Positions 1 through 8,579 of a DNA stretch of 64,000 nt are shown here, one piece after another; position 1 is the first letter of the stretch; each line of letters begins with the position of its first letter. Made by a program: the position numbers and the translations under genes. The stretch is from Halopseudomonas pelagia CL-AP6 (lineage in GTDB: Bacteria > Pseudomonadota > Gammaproteobacteria > Pseudomonadales > Pseudomonadaceae), in contig NZ_AROI01000008.1 in NCBI RefSeq assembly GCF_000410875.1, forward strand, positions 124,001-188,000, read 5' to 3'. The notes under the pieces are model-generated. The model saw nothing but the letters and a program-made list of their open reading frames with translations, had not been told where the DNA came from and ran no database searches.

Positions 1-563
1 AGTACCGCCTGTGGTAGATGCGGCGGCGTCTGCAGCCAGGTACCGATCACCCGTTGCAAGGGTGTTAGCAGTGACTGCTGCGCGACGCTGCACTGCTCAA
101 GCTGTTCGCCAAGATGGCGCTGCATCCAATGCAGGCCCCGGTCGGTATCGCGTAGCAGGCCACTTTTTTCCGTGCTGTTGTGCAGGCGGGCCAGGGTCTG
201 GCCGACAGCCTGGCAATGACTGGCATCCGGCTGGGCTATATGTTTGCCGGGCAGACGCGGCTGCAACAAGGCGGGACGACCGTTGAGCTGCTGCAGCGTC
301 TGACCCTGCCGATCCGCCACGGCGTAGGGCACGGGTAGACCGTCTGCATGCAAACCCTCGAGCAACTCGATAAAAAACGGCAAATCATCCACCGGGCCTC
401 GTTCGACCAGCGTCAGGACGAACTCACCCTGCTCACAACTGACGAAAAAATTGCTATTTTCGCTGCCGCCACTGATGCCTGCATAGCTCACTAGGCGGCC
501 GAGATCATAGCGGGTTAAAAAAGCATCAAGCTCAGCCCGGCTGACCTCGGTAAATACTGACAT
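1..563 (-). CDS. thrB: Homoserine kinase ThrB, C-terminus cut by window edge
   Basis: Reading the minus strand from the ATG at 563-561 gives 187 codons with no stop before the left edge, so the gene is partial. The product begins MSVFTEVSRAELDAFL and has the stretch GGSENSNFFV and EFVLTLVERG, which I recognise as the Pseudomonas-type homoserine kinase (aminoglycoside-phosphotransferase fold, not the GHMP-type ThrB of enterics). It would phosphorylate homoserine for threonine synthesis in the cytoplasm. It lies 9 bp downstream of the DUF2782 gene on the same strand, the usual pseudomonad order next to polA. The kinase catalytic loop is beyond the edge and cannot be checked. Confidence 0.88.
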   Translation of the reverse strand, partial: MSVFTEVSRAELDAFLTRYDLGRLVSYAGISGGSENSNFFVSCEQGEFVLTLVERGPVDDLPFFIELLEGLHADGLPVPYAVADRQGQTLQQLNGRPALLQPRLPGKHIAQPDASHCQAVGQTLARLHNSTEKSGLLRDTDRGLHWMQRHLGEQLEQCSVAQQSLLTPLQRVIGTWLQTPPHLPQAV

Positions 564-572
564 GGACAACCC

Positions 573-860
573 CTACCACTCGAAGATTTTCCACGACGGG
601 ATGCGCATGCCTTCCGGCTGGTCGGAACGGGCAAAATTGCCATCTTCATCGACTGCCACCAGATAATAGGGCGGACCCTTTTTCGGGGTAACCTTGATCG
701 CGTAAAGAAATCCGTTCAGACGGTACTCCTCAACGGTACGATCGCCTTCAGTGCGAATGGTTACCTCAGGCTCGCCTGTGGCGTCCTGTGCCTGTGCTGC
801 CAGGCTGACCGACAGGGCCAGACCGATCACCGCCAATCCGCGGCCGAGAGTGCTTATCAT
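573..860 (-). CDS. DUF2782 small secreted protein
   Basis: A 95-residue protein with an N-terminal signal peptide (MISTLGRGLAVIGLALSVSL, cleavage likely after AQA near residue 24) and a short mature domain with the DUF2782 signature around YRLNGFLYAIKVTP and PPYYLVAVDEDG. It is probably periplasmic; its function is unknown. The gene sits between polA (divergent, 73 bp away) and thrB (same strand, 9 bp gap), its usual place in Pseudomonas, and is probably co-transcribed with thrB. Confidence 0.85.
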   Translation of the reverse strand: MISTLGRGLAVIGLALSVSLAAQAQDATGEPEVTIRTEGDRTVEEYRLNGFLYAIKVTPKKGPPYYLVAVDEDGNFARSDQPEGMRIPSWKIFEW

Positions 861-933
861 GGTAAAGTTGTCCTATCGTGGAATGATGTTCTTATTCTAG
901 CTTCTTTTACCCATGGAAATGTTGATCTGACGC

Positions 934-3708
934 ATGACTGATAAAGCCCCCCTGATCCTGGTAGACGGTTCTTCCTACCTTTACCGGGCCTTTCACGCCC
1001 TGCCGCCACTGACCACGTCCAAGGGTCTGCCCACCGGCGCCGTCAAAGGCGTACTGAACATGCTCAACAGCCTGCGCAAACAGTACCCGCGCAGCCCCTT
1101 TGCGGTGGTCTTCGATGCCAAAGGCAAGACCTTCCGTGACGAGCTGTTCGAACACTATAAGTCCCATCGCCCGCCAATGCCCGATGACCTGCGCCTGCAG
1201 ATCGAGCCGCTGCATGCCAGCGTCAAAGCCCTGGGCCTGCCGTTACTGTGCGTAGATGGCGTGGAAGCTGACGACGTTATTGGTACCCTGGCCCGGCAAA
1301 GTGCCGCAGCAGGTTGCCCGGTGGTGATTTCAACCGGCGACAAGGACATGGCGCAACTGGTTGATGAGCACATCACCCTGGTCAACACCATGAGCGGTAC
1401 GGTACTGGATATTCCCGGCGTGCACGAGAAATTCGGCGTCGGACCGGAATGCATCATCGATTTTCTCGCACTCATGGGCGATAAGTCCGACAATATTCCC
1501 GGCGTACCGGGCGTCGGCGAGAAAACCGCCGCAGGTCTGATTACCGGCATCGGCGGCGGGCTGGACATGATCTATGCCAACCTCGACAAAGTCCCGGAGC
1601 TAGCCATCCGCGGCGCAAAGAAACTGCCGGAGAAGCTGCTGGAACACAAGGAGATGGCCTATCTCTCCTATCAACTGGCGACCATCAAGATCGATGTGGA
1701 GCTGGATATCCGTGCCGACGCGCTGATGCCGGGCAAGCCGGACCGTGAAGCACTGATGGCGCTGTACCAGGAACTGGAATTCAGAAGCTGGGTAGAGGAT
1801 CTGTCGCGCGAGGCCAAAGCCGTCGCGCAGAGTGAGGCCAGCGCGCCCGTCAAAGCTACTGCTGCCGGGGTCACGGCGACCGAAGTCACGGCGACCGAGG
1901 TCAAATACGAGATCATCCTGGATCAGGCCGGCCTGGAACGCTGGCTCGACAAGCTGCGCAGCGCCGATCTGTTTGCCTTCGATACCGAAACCACCAGCAT
2001 TCACGCGCAGAAAGCTGAACTGGTTGGCGTATCGCTGGCGGTCTCGGCCAATGAAGCGGCGTATATTCCAGTCGCCCACAGCTACATGGGCGTGCCGGAC
2101 CAGCTCGACCGCGATGCCGTGATTGCCGCGCTCAAGCCGCTGCTCGAAGATCCCAACAAGGCCAAGGTCGGGCAGCACGCCAAATACGATATGAACGTGC
2201 TGGCTCACTATGGTATCGACATGCAGGGCATTGCCTTCGACACCATGCTTGAGTCCTACGTGCTGAACTCCACCGCCACCCGTCACGATATGGACAGCCT
2301 GGCGCTGAGATACCTGGGGCATAGCACTATTCATTTCGAAGACATCGCCGGCAAGGGCGCCAAACAGCTGACCTTTGACCAGATCGCGCTGGAGCAGGCC
2401 GGCCCCTATGCCGCAGAAGATGCCGAAGTGACCCTGCGCCTGCACCAGACGCTGTGGGCCAAGCTGGAAGCCGAGCCGAGCCTGGCTAAAGTCCTGCGCG
2501 AGATTGAAATGCCGCTGGTGCCGGTGCTGGCGCGTATCGAGCGTTATGGCGCGCTGGTCGATGCCAAGCTATTGGGCCTGCAGAGCATCGAGCTGGGCGA
2601 CAAGATGGTTGCTTTGCAACGCGAAGCCTTCGAGCTAGCTGGCGAAGAGTTCAATCTGGGCTCGCCCAAGCAACTGGGGGCCATCCTGTATGAGAAGCAG
2701 GGTCTGCCGGTGATCTCCAAGACCGCCAAGGGCCAACCCTCGACGGCCGAAGCGGTACTCGCCGAGCTGGCCGAGCAGGGTTTCGCGCTGCCGCAGGTCA
2801 TCATGCAGTACCGCACCCTGAGCAAACTCAAGAGCACCTATACCGACCGGCTGCCGGAGCAGATCAACCCGCGCACCGGGCGCATCCACACCAGCTACCA
2901 TCAGGCGGTGGCAGCCACCGGGCGGCTGTCCTCCTCGGACCCGAACCTGCAGAACATTCCGATCCGCACCGCCGAAGGGCGACGGATCCGTCAGGCCTTT
3001 ATTGCGCCGAAAGGCTACAAACTGGTGGCGGCGGACTATTCGCAGATCGAACTGCGGATCATGGCGCATCTGTCCCAGGACCCCGGCTTGCTGCACGCCT
3101 TTCAGAACGGCTTGGATGTGCACAAGGCCACAGCAGCCGAGGTCTTCGGAGTGGAGCTGGAGGACGTCAGCACCGAACAGCGGCGCAAGGCCAAGGCCAT
3201 CAACTTCGGTCTGATCTACGGCATGAGCGCCTTTGGCCTGGCCAAACAGATTGATGTGGATCGCAAGCAGGCCCAGGCCTATATCGACCGCTATTTCACT
3301 CGCTACCCCGGCGTACTGGGCTATATGGAACGCACTCGCGCTCAGGCCAGCGAGCAGGGCTACGTAGAGACGCTGTTTGGCCGACGCCTGTATTTGCCGG
3401 ATATCAACGCCAAAAACCAGGCCCTGCGCAAGGGCGCTGAACGTACGGCGATCAATGCACCCATGCAAGGCACCGCAGCAGACATCATCAAGCGCGCCAT
3501 GCTTGCAGTAGATAACTGGTTGGCGGAGTCAGGCCTGGACGCCCGCGTCATCATGCAGGTGCACGATGAACTGGTACTGGAGGTGCGCGAAGATCAGGTA
3601 GCGCTTCTCAGCGAAGGCCTGTGTAACCATATGGCCAACGCGGCGGAACTGGCTGTGCCGCTGGTGGTGGATGTAGGGGTGGGTGACAACTGGGACGAGG
3701 CACACTAA
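934..3708 (+). CDS. polA: DNA polymerase I
   Basis: A 924-residue cytoplasmic repair and Okazaki-processing polymerase of normal length. Three domains are visible: an N-terminal 5'-3' exonuclease (about residues 1-290, with [11 protein letters not shown] and [18 protein letters not shown]), a 3'-5' proofreading domain (about 325-510, with the acidic FDTETTS motif retained), and a family A polymerase domain (about 560-924). The polymerase motifs are intact: motif [12 protein letters not shown], motif [15 protein letters not shown] and motif [11 protein letters not shown]. The linker at about residues 305-322 carries a short duplicated TATEV unit from a tandem 15-bp repeat. The gene diverges from the DUF2782/thrB pair and is followed by an sRNA locus. 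Confidence 0.98.
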   Translation: MTDKAPLILVDGSSYLYRAFHALPPLTTSKGLPTGAVKGVLNMLNSLRKQYPRSPFAVVFDAKGKTFRDELFEHYKSHRPPMPDDLRLQIEPLHASVKALGLPLLCVDGVEADDVIGTLARQSAAAGCPVVISTGDKDMAQLVDEHITLVNTMSGTVLDIPGVHEKFGVGPECIIDFLALMGDKSDNIPGVPGVGEKTAAGLITGIGGGLDMIYANLDKVPELAIRGAKKLPEKLLEHKEMAYLSYQLATIKIDVELDIRADALMPGKPDREALMALYQELEFRSWVEDLSREAKAVAQSEASAPVKATAAGVTATEVTATEVKYEIILDQAGLERWLDKLRSADLFAFDTETTSIHAQKAELVGVSLAVSANEAAYIPVAHSYMGVPDQLDRDAVIAALKPLLEDPNKAKVGQHAKYDMNVLAHYGIDMQGIAFDTMLESYVLNSTATRHDMDSLALRYLGHSTIHFEDIAGKGAKQLTFDQIALEQAGPYAAEDAEVTLRLHQTLWAKLEAEPSLAKVLREIEMPLVPVLARIERYGALVDAKLLGLQSIELGDKMVALQREAFELAGEEFNLGSPKQLGAILYEKQGLPVISKTAKGQPSTAEAVLAELAEQGFALPQVIMQYRTLSKLKSTYTDRLPEQINPRTGRIHTSYHQAVAATGRLSSSDPNLQNIPIRTAEGRRIRQAFIAPKGYKLVAADYSQIELRIMAHLSQDPGLLHAFQNGLDVHKATAAEVFGVELEDVSTEQRRKAKAINFGLIYGMSAFGLAKQIDVDRKQAQAYIDRYFTRYPGVLGYMERTRAQASEQGYVETLFGRRLYLPDINAKNQALRKGAERTAINAPMQGTAADIIKRAMLAVDNWLAESGLDARVIMQVHDELVLEVREDQVALLSEGLCNHMANAAELAVPLVVDVGVGDNWDEAH
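1869..1900 (+). repeat. Tandem 15-bp repeat in the polA linker
   Basis: Two copies of GTCACGGCGACCGA(A/G) in tandem encode the duplicated VTATE unit between the 5'-3' and 3'-5' exonuclease domains. The repeat is in frame and lies in a low-complexity Ala/Thr/Glu linker, so it is probably neutral to function. Confidence 0.7.
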
Positions 3709-3773
3709 GACCCCGCCGAAACGCCTGATCCAGAGGCTTTGAAAAGTATTTTCAGGATTTCTGAATTTTTTTT

Positions 3774-3801
3774 GAACTAACGCGGAGCAGGGCCTGTCAG
3801 A
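3774..3801 (+). promoter_or_regulatory. AlgU/RpoE-type promoter for the sRNA
   Basis: GAACTA (3774-3779) and TCAGA (3797-3801) are separated by 17 nt. This closely matches the AlgU (sigma22) consensus GAACTT-N16/17-TCtgA, with one mismatch in the -35 box. The start would fall near 3806-3808. The ErsA sRNA of P. aeruginosa occupies the same polA-engB gap and is transcribed by AlgU, which supports the call. Confidence 0.6.
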
Positions 3802-3806
3802 ATCTG

Positions 3807-3938
3807 TGAAAGGCCAGTCAAGCTTTTCATGCTCCTAGATGTGATTTAGTGTTGGCAGAATACCGGGTAATCTCTCCTAGCACGCCCGGTTATTAGACCT
3901 CGAACTTTCCCTCCCCATAGAAGTTCGAGGTTTTTTTT
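3807..3938 (+). ncRNA. ersA: ErsA / Spot 42-like small RNA
   Basis: The polA-engB gap holds a predicted AlgU-type promoter and, about 130 nt downstream, a strong intrinsic terminator. That gives an RNA of about 132 nt, close to the length reported for P. aeruginosa ErsA. Spot 42 in enterics and ErsA in Pseudomonas occupy the same synteny. The interior contains an unpaired pyrimidine-rich stretch (TAATCTCTCCTAG, about 3868-3880) that could be the target-pairing region. ErsA acts with Hfq as an envelope-stress riboregulator, for example of algC. The 5' end is inferred from the promoter; identity rests on position and architecture, not on an alignment. Confidence 0.72.
3898..3938 (+). terminator. 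Intrinsic terminator of the sRNA
   Basis: A perfect 10-bp stem, CCTCGAACTT (3898-3907) pairing with AAGTTCGAGG (3921-3930), has a 13-nt loop and is followed by eight T residues. It ends the ErsA-like transcript just before the convergent engB stop codon. Confidence 0.9.
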
Positions 3939-3953
3939 GCCCCGCAGTGATGG

Positions 3954-4676
3954 CTATTCGCCAGCCTTGTCGTCCTTGCTTTGCTCCTGACCTAACTCCT
4001 GACCCTGCTCCGCATCCAGCTCATCGTCGATTGCGTCTACCTCATCTTCCTCGGAGAAGAACCAGCTATCAAGAACGTTGTAAGCCTCCTCCAGGCCCTG
4101 ACGCTTGGGCGCGGAAAACAGCTGAACCGAGGCGCGGTTGCCATATTCCTTACGCACAATGGTCTGCACTTTCAGCAGCGTGTTTTTAGCGGCGCCGAAG
4201 GCTAGCTTGTCGGCCTTGCTCAACAGAATATGTGCAGGCAGGCCACTAACATCGCTCCACTCGAGCATCATCCGGTCAAAATCCGACAGCGGATGGCGGA
4301 TGTCCATTACCAACACCAACCCCACAAGCGAATGGCGCTCGGTCAGGTAAGCATCCAGATGCTGCTTCCAATGCTCCTTGAGCGCCAAGGGGACTTTGGC
4401 ATAGCCGTAACCTGGCAGATCAACCAGGCGCCGCTGCTCGTCAAGACCAAAAAAATTGATCAACTGCGTACGCCCAGGGGTCTTCGACGTGCGCGCCAGG
4501 CGGGCATGGGTCAGGGTGTTCAATGCGCTGGATTTACCGGCATTGGAACGGCCGGCAAAGGCTACTTCGTAGCCGCGGTCCAATGGGCACTGGGTCACTT
4601 CGCTGGCGCTTTTGATAAAAGTGGCTTGCTGGCAGAGTGTGACCAGATGTTTTGTTGCGGATGGTGCTGAAGACAT
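3954..4676 (-). CDS. engB: Ribosome-biogenesis GTPase EngB/YsxC
   Basis: A 240-residue TrmE-Era-EngA-EngB-family GTPase needed for 50S subunit assembly. The G motifs are intact: G1 GRSNAGKSS (about residues 42-50), G3 [10 protein letters not shown], and G4 SKAD (in [10 protein letters not shown]). An acidic, glutamine-rich tail of about 35 residues ([13 protein letters not shown] onward) extends past the GTPase core; such tails vary in pseudomonad EngB. It is convergent with polA and the sRNA. The group II intron begins 81 bp upstream of its start, in the region shared with cytochrome c4. Confidence 0.96.
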   Translation of the reverse strand: MSSAPSATKHLVTLCQQATFIKSASEVTQCPLDRGYEVAFAGRSNAGKSSALNTLTHARLARTSKTPGRTQLINFFGLDEQRRLVDLPGYGYAKVPLALKEHWKQHLDAYLTERHSLVGLVLVMDIRHPLSDFDRMMLEWSDVSGLPAHILLSKADKLAFGAAKNTLLKVQTIVRKEYGNRASVQLFSAPKRQGLEEAYNVLDSWFFSEEDEVDAIDDELDAEQGQELGQEQSKDDKAGE

Positions 4677-4713
4677 GGGAAATCCGTTACGCTGCGGGCT
4701 GATTGGGCTAGAT

Positions 4714-4744
4714 GACGTTCACCTTGGCCATCAGCTTAGTATAT
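4714..4744 (+). promoter_or_regulatory. Candidate promoter for cytochrome c4, upstream of the intron
   Basis: TTCACC (4714-4719) and TATACT (about 4738-4743) lie about 18 bp apart, facing cytochrome c4. The predicted start falls a few bases before the intron 5' end at 4758. If correct, the intron interrupts the cytochrome c4 leader rather than the promoter, so splicing would restore the native mRNA. The -35 box is weak, so this is a hypothesis. Confidence 0.35.
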
Positions 4745-5813
4745 ACTGCTGCGGTTTGTGCGACACGCGTAGCGTGTCTCCCTTGCCTCAAGGTGTACCG
4801 TTCAGCCTTGGGGGGCTTCGCAAGGAGCCAAAAGAACCCGGTACCCATTCCGAGTTCTAAAACGGCTGGTGGCCTCGCCAGTAACAATGAGGCGCCCTTT
4901 GCACCGCTGTAATGGGTGCGCCCTTTAAGTCCCTGCGTATCCGGAAGAGGGACGTCGCGCAAGCGTGGATACTTCCTAGTCATAAACCCCAGTGGGAGAG
5001 ATCCCCTGTGGGGATTCCTCCTGCCCTGCAACAGGAGGAAATTCAAATAGAGGCATGCTGCTTCACGGCAGTCCTTTGCCTCATCTTCATCAGGGAGACA
5101 TGGGCGAAAGCTCTGTCTGTCATTGTCCAACTGTGGCCGGTACGGCACGGTAGCGGACTCGTTGTGCGACCAACGGTAGCCTAGGAAGACATGCGTTGCT
5201 GGCAACGGCAGGGTGTGAAGCTCTTCTGACAATGTAACCCCCGCAAGGGTGCAGCATCGCTGTGAGGCGTGCTGTAGACGCTCGGAGCAGAACCGGGTCG
5301 AGGTGCTAGGCTGGCTGGCATGGGTAACGAACGTGAACTGCTGATAAACATCGTAAGCAGTAGCAAGCCAAAACTGCTGACAGGCTTGAACCAAAAGGTG
5401 TGATGGTCGGTTACCTCTGTGAACCGTAGGGGTACGTCGTCAAACGACCTCCGGTGAAAAGGCAGACCCTAACCCAGTCGTGTGACAGACAGGGAACGTG
5501 GTAAGCCCGTATCGCTGCCCTCGTGGCAGGTGAGCCGCAAGGCGAACTGTTGGCGGTGCGGGTATGGGATCGCAGAGAAAGCGAATGCCGGGCTGTAATG
5601 GCCCGGATAGGGGCTGAAACATCGCCCCACGGGAAACCGGGCAAACTTCTGCGTGGTCTTTGATCGCATGACCTCTGACGAGGCCGTCTCAAACTCAGAA
5701 TCCAGCGGTATCGGATTCACTTTATCCAACCCTGGCGGGAAGCAGCCTTCCCGTCAGGGGAGTGCTGCGTCACCTGTTCGGGATTGGACAACCAACCTTG
5801 AGAGGAAAGCAGC

Positions 5814-7526
5814 ATGGTAGAACTCAGCCCTGACGCTGTGTCTGCGCTTTCCGGCGGGCCGCAACAATGGCATGACATCGACTGGTGTCAGGTCGAGCGG
5901 AACGTGCGGAGTATGCAGGTGCGAATTGCGAAGGCTTATCGGGAAGGCAGATGGCGCCGGGTGAAAGCCCTGCAACGGATGCTGACCCGCTCGAAGGCGG
6001 CCAGATATCTGGCGGTACGACGAGTGACTGAAAATCGAGGAAAGCGAACGGCGGGAGTCGATCGTGAACTCTGGGATACACCTGACGCGAAATGGAAAGC
6101 GGCAAACGGGTTGAAGCGGCACGGATACCGGCCACGGCCTTTACGGCGTGTGTTCATTCCGAAGTCGAATGGAAAGGAGCGCCCACTGGGCATCCCGACC
6201 ATGACCGACAGGGCCATGCAGGCGTTATATCTGCTGGCACTGGCGCCCATTGCGGAAACCACGGGCGATCCGAACAGCTACGGCTTTCGGATGGAACGCT
6301 CAACGGCGGATGCGATGGGCCAGTTGTTCGTCACCTTATCCAGAAAGGCTTCGGCCCAATGGGTGCTGGAGGCGGATATACAAGGATGCTTCGACCACAT
6401 CAACCATGACTGGATGCTCGCCAACATCCCGCTGGACAAGGCGATGCTAAGGAAATGGTTGAAGGCTGGCGTGATACACAAAGGCCAGTTTCAGGCAACG
6501 GAAGCCGGTACACCACAGGGCGGGATTATCTCGCCCACCTTGGCGAACATGGTGCTGGACGGACTGGAAACACAACTGAAAGCTCAGTTGATCGAGCAAT
6601 TGGGTGTGGCAAAAGCCAAAAAGCTGAAAGTCAACGTGGTGCGGTATGCGGATGATTTCGTCATCACAGGCGCCTCTCCGGAGGTACTGGCGGAGACGAT
6701 CAGACCTTGGGTAGAGCAGTTCCTTACAACACGAGGGCTGCGGTTGTCACCGGAGAAAACGCATATCGTCCATATCGACCAAGGCTTTGACTTTCTGGGT
6801 TGGAACTTCCGCAAGTACAACGGGAAGCTACTGATCAAGCCGAGCAAGAAGAACATGAAAGCGTTCTACAGCAAGGTGAAAGAGGTCATCAGCGACCATA
6901 AGACGGCAAGGCAGGAGAATCTGATTCGACTGCTGAACCCGATCTTGCGCGGCTGGGCGCAGTATCACCAGCCGGTAGTGGCCAAGCAGGCGTACAGCCG
7001 CATGGAACACCAGATCCACTATGCGTTGTGGCGCTGGGCCAGGAGGCGACACCCGAAGAAGGACGCTGGATGGGTAAGGAAGAAGTATTTCCGCACCGTC
7101 GAGCAACGGAACTGGGTGTTCGTCACCAAGATGATAGACGAAAGGGGCAGGTTATCGACAGTGCAGCTGTATTCGCTTGTCGATACCCCCATAGAGCGGC
7201 ACAAGAAGGTAAGCGGGGAGTACAACCCCTTCGATCCTTCCATGGAAGAAATGGGCGAGAAACTGCGGATGGAGCGGATGCTGAAAAAGCTCAGGTACCG
7301 CATGCAGATTTTCAGTCTGTTCCAGAGTCAGCAGGGACGCTGTGCGCTGTGTGGGCAGCCGATCACCAGAGAAACAGGGTGGCATGACCACCACATTGTC
7401 TACCGCTCACAAGGTGGTAACGATTCTCTGGGAAATCGGGTATTATTGCACCCCGTGTGCCACCAGCAGCTACATGCGTTAGGTTTGACAGTAGATAAAC
7501 CGGCCTCCAATGCTGGGGCTTACTGA
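5814..7526 (+). CDS. ltrA: Group II intron reverse transcriptase/maturase with HNH endonuclease
   Basis: A 570-residue intron-encoded protein. The N-terminal part carries RT0-RT7: PKSNGKERPLGIPT (RT1), EADIQGCFDHI (RT2/3), AGTPQGGIISPTLAN (RT4) and the catalytic YADD at residues 278-281 (RT5). Domain X (maturase, about residues 350-450) follows, with RGWAQYH. The C-terminus has an HNH endonuclease of the CxxC type (CALCGQP, then HDHHIVYRSQGG and HPVCHQQLH, about 512-560). The start has a good SD (GAGAGGAAAGC) 4-6 bp upstream. The protein should help the intron fold, and reverse-transcribe and insert it by retrohoming. All catalytic residues I can check are present. Confidence 0.95.
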   Translation: MVELSPDAVSALSGGPQQWHDIDWCQVERNVRSMQVRIAKAYREGRWRRVKALQRMLTRSKAARYLAVRRVTENRGKRTAGVDRELWDTPDAKWKAANGLKRHGYRPRPLRRVFIPKSNGKERPLGIPTMTDRAMQALYLLALAPIAETTGDPNSYGFRMERSTADAMGQLFVTLSRKASAQWVLEADIQGCFDHINHDWMLANIPLDKAMLRKWLKAGVIHKGQFQATEAGTPQGGIISPTLANMVLDGLETQLKAQLIEQLGVAKAKKLKVNVVRYADDFVITGASPEVLAETIRPWVEQFLTTRGLRLSPEKTHIVHIDQGFDFLGWNFRKYNGKLLIKPSKKNMKAFYSKVKEVISDHKTARQENLIRLLNPILRGWAQYHQPVVAKQAYSRMEHQIHYALWRWARRRHPKKDAGWVRKKYFRTVEQRNWVFVTKMIDERGRLSTVQLYSLVDTPIERHKKVSGEYNPFDPSMEEMGEKLRMERMLKKLRYRMQIFSLFQSQQGRCALCGQPITRETGWHDHHIVYRSQGGNDSLGNRVLLHPVCHQQLHALGLTVDKPASNAGAY

Positions 7527-7532
7527 AGGCTT

Positions 7533-7607
7533 GAGCCGTATGCGCTGAAAGGCGCACGTACGGTTCTTAGGGGGCCTCGTTCCAGTGATGGAACGGGGCT
7601 ACCCGAC
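7533..7607 (+). ncRNA. Group II intron domains V and VI
   Basis: Domain V is 7533-7566, starting GAGCCG with the catalytic AGC triad, a CTGAAA-type terminal loop and a GTACGGTTC closing strand. Domain VI (about 7567-7607) is a hairpin formed by CCTCGTTCCA and TGGAACGGGG with a candidate bulged branch A at 7601. Together they form the ribozyme active site and lariat branch point. Confidence 0.88.
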
Positions 7608-7805
7608 TATAACGCGAAAGCTTACTGCGACGTTCTGTACATTGCGCCGCTCTCGCGCGACAGATAGCATTGGGACATAAATTCCACCCCCACTGCTGTT
7701 GACTGTCTGACGTGGAATAAACGAGGCATGCTGTGGTGTCACACAAGGTCATCAGACCAGACACCCAGACAAGGCCCACTCTTTCAGCCGTAATTGGATT
7801 AGCCG
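7608..7805 (+). other. Cytochrome c4 leader downstream of the intron
   Basis: These 198 bp are the 3' exon side of the insertion and lead to the cytochrome c4 start. I see no convincing promoter, hairpin terminator or small gene. The reverse-strand open frame over this stretch has no recognisable product or RBS. Confidence 0.5.
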
Positions 7806-8426
7806 ATGAATAAATTACTCGTTAGCCTGGTGTTATCCCTCGGTATGGCCGGCTCGGCCTACGCGCAAGAAATACTCGTGGGCGACGCAGAAGCCGGCGC
7901 CGGCAAAGTGGCCATATGCGCCGCCTGCCATGGCCCCGATGGTAACAGCCTGTCTGCCGACTTCCCGAAGATCGCCGGCCTTGGCGAAAAATATCTGTAT
8001 AAGCAGTTGAATGACATCAAGGCAGGAGACCGTGTCGTCATAGAGATGACCGGCATGCTGAACAACCTAGACGAGCAAGATCTGCGCGACATCGCCGCCT
8101 TTTACGACGGCCAAACGCATGCCCCAGGCGTAGCTAACGATGCCGAACTGGTTGCCCGGGGCGAACAGATCTACCGTGGCGGCGATCTGGCCACTGGCTT
8201 GCCAGCGTGCACCGGCTGCCACTCGCCGACCGGCAAGGGTAACGATCCGGCAGGCTATCCGCTGTTGAGCGGCCAGCATGCAAAATATATTGCCACGCAG
8301 TTGACTAGCTTCCGTGAGGGCGAGCGCGCAAATGATGGCGAATCGATGGTCATGCGCACCATCGCCAGCCGCTTGAGCAACAAGGATATCGAAGCGGTTT
8401 CCGCTTATATCCAGGGTTTGCGTTAA
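7806..8426 (+). CDS. cc4: Diheme cytochrome c4
   Basis: A 206-residue periplasmic electron carrier. It has a signal peptide (MNKLLVSLVLSLGMAGSAYA, residues 1-20) and two class I cytochrome c domains, each with a heme site: CAACH at residues 38-42 and CTGCH at 135-139. Methionine ligands are probably in MTGML and in the equivalent SMVMR segment of the second half. Cytochrome c4 feeds electrons to terminal oxidases, notably cbb3-type in Pseudomonas. Its RBS is weak (no clear purine run before ATG), and its native leader is interrupted by the group II intron. The dsbA gene follows, separated by a probable terminator. Confidence 0.95.
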   Translation: MNKLLVSLVLSLGMAGSAYAQEILVGDAEAGAGKVAICAACHGPDGNSLSADFPKIAGLGEKYLYKQLNDIKAGDRVVIEMTGMLNNLDEQDLRDIAAFYDGQTHAPGVANDAELVARGEQIYRGGDLATGLPACTGCHSPTGKGNDPAGYPLLSGQHAKYIATQLTSFREGERANDGESMVMRTIASRLSNKDIEAVSAYIQGLR

Positions 8427-8488
8427 GCACTGCGCGCCACGTCGGACGTATGTTATGTTGCCGGTTGTTTCAACTGGCTTCACTTGAG

Positions 8489-8512
8489 GGGTGGCTTAGG
8501 TCACCCTTTTTT
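8489..8512 (+). terminator. Probable terminator after cytochrome c4
   Basis: GGGTG (8489-8493) pairs with CACCC (8502-8506) across an 8-nt loop and is followed by six T residues. The stem is short but GC-rich. It separates cc4 from dsbA. Confidence 0.65.
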
Positions 8513-8579
8513 GTGCCGGGGAATTTTTTCATCCCGATCATAGTCATACCAACATAACAATTCAGTCGGAGAGAATTAC

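Larger units (their letters stand above)
4758..7607 (+). mobile_element. Full-length group II intron with ORF (retroelement)
   Basis: A 2850-nt element bounded by the canonical 5' GTGCG (4758-4762) and a 3' end of ...CTACCCGAC (7607, an AY end). It holds about 1050 nt of structured 5' RNA (domains I-III), a reverse-transcriptase gene in domain IV, a textbook 34-nt domain V (7533-7566) and a domain VI hairpin. The branch-point A is probably 7601, seven nucleotides from the 3' end. The encoded protein has the N-terminal style and HNH domain of the chloroplast-like (CL) class. Nothing looks broken, so splicing and mobility seem possible. It is inserted between engB and cytochrome c4, co-directional with the latter. 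The 5' boundary is firm; the 3' boundary could shift by a few bases. Confidence 0.9.

Noticed and set aside
2635-3468. 277-residue minus-strand open frame opposite polA
   Set aside because: It lies opposite the conserved polymerase motifs and has no independent start signal.
4708-5394. Minus-strand 228-residue open frame over the intron 5' region
   Set aside because: The region is structured group II intron RNA; the frame has no recognisable domain.
5631-5640. AAACCG at 5634-5639 as EBS1 pairing with IBS1 (CGGTTT)
   Set aside because: The match is exact, but the position is probably outside domain I, and other near matches (about 5290 and 5420) exist. I could not fold the RNA to decide.
7567-7779. 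Minus-strand open frame over the cc4 leader
   Set aside because: No RBS, no family resemblance, and it covers intron domain VI and the leader.
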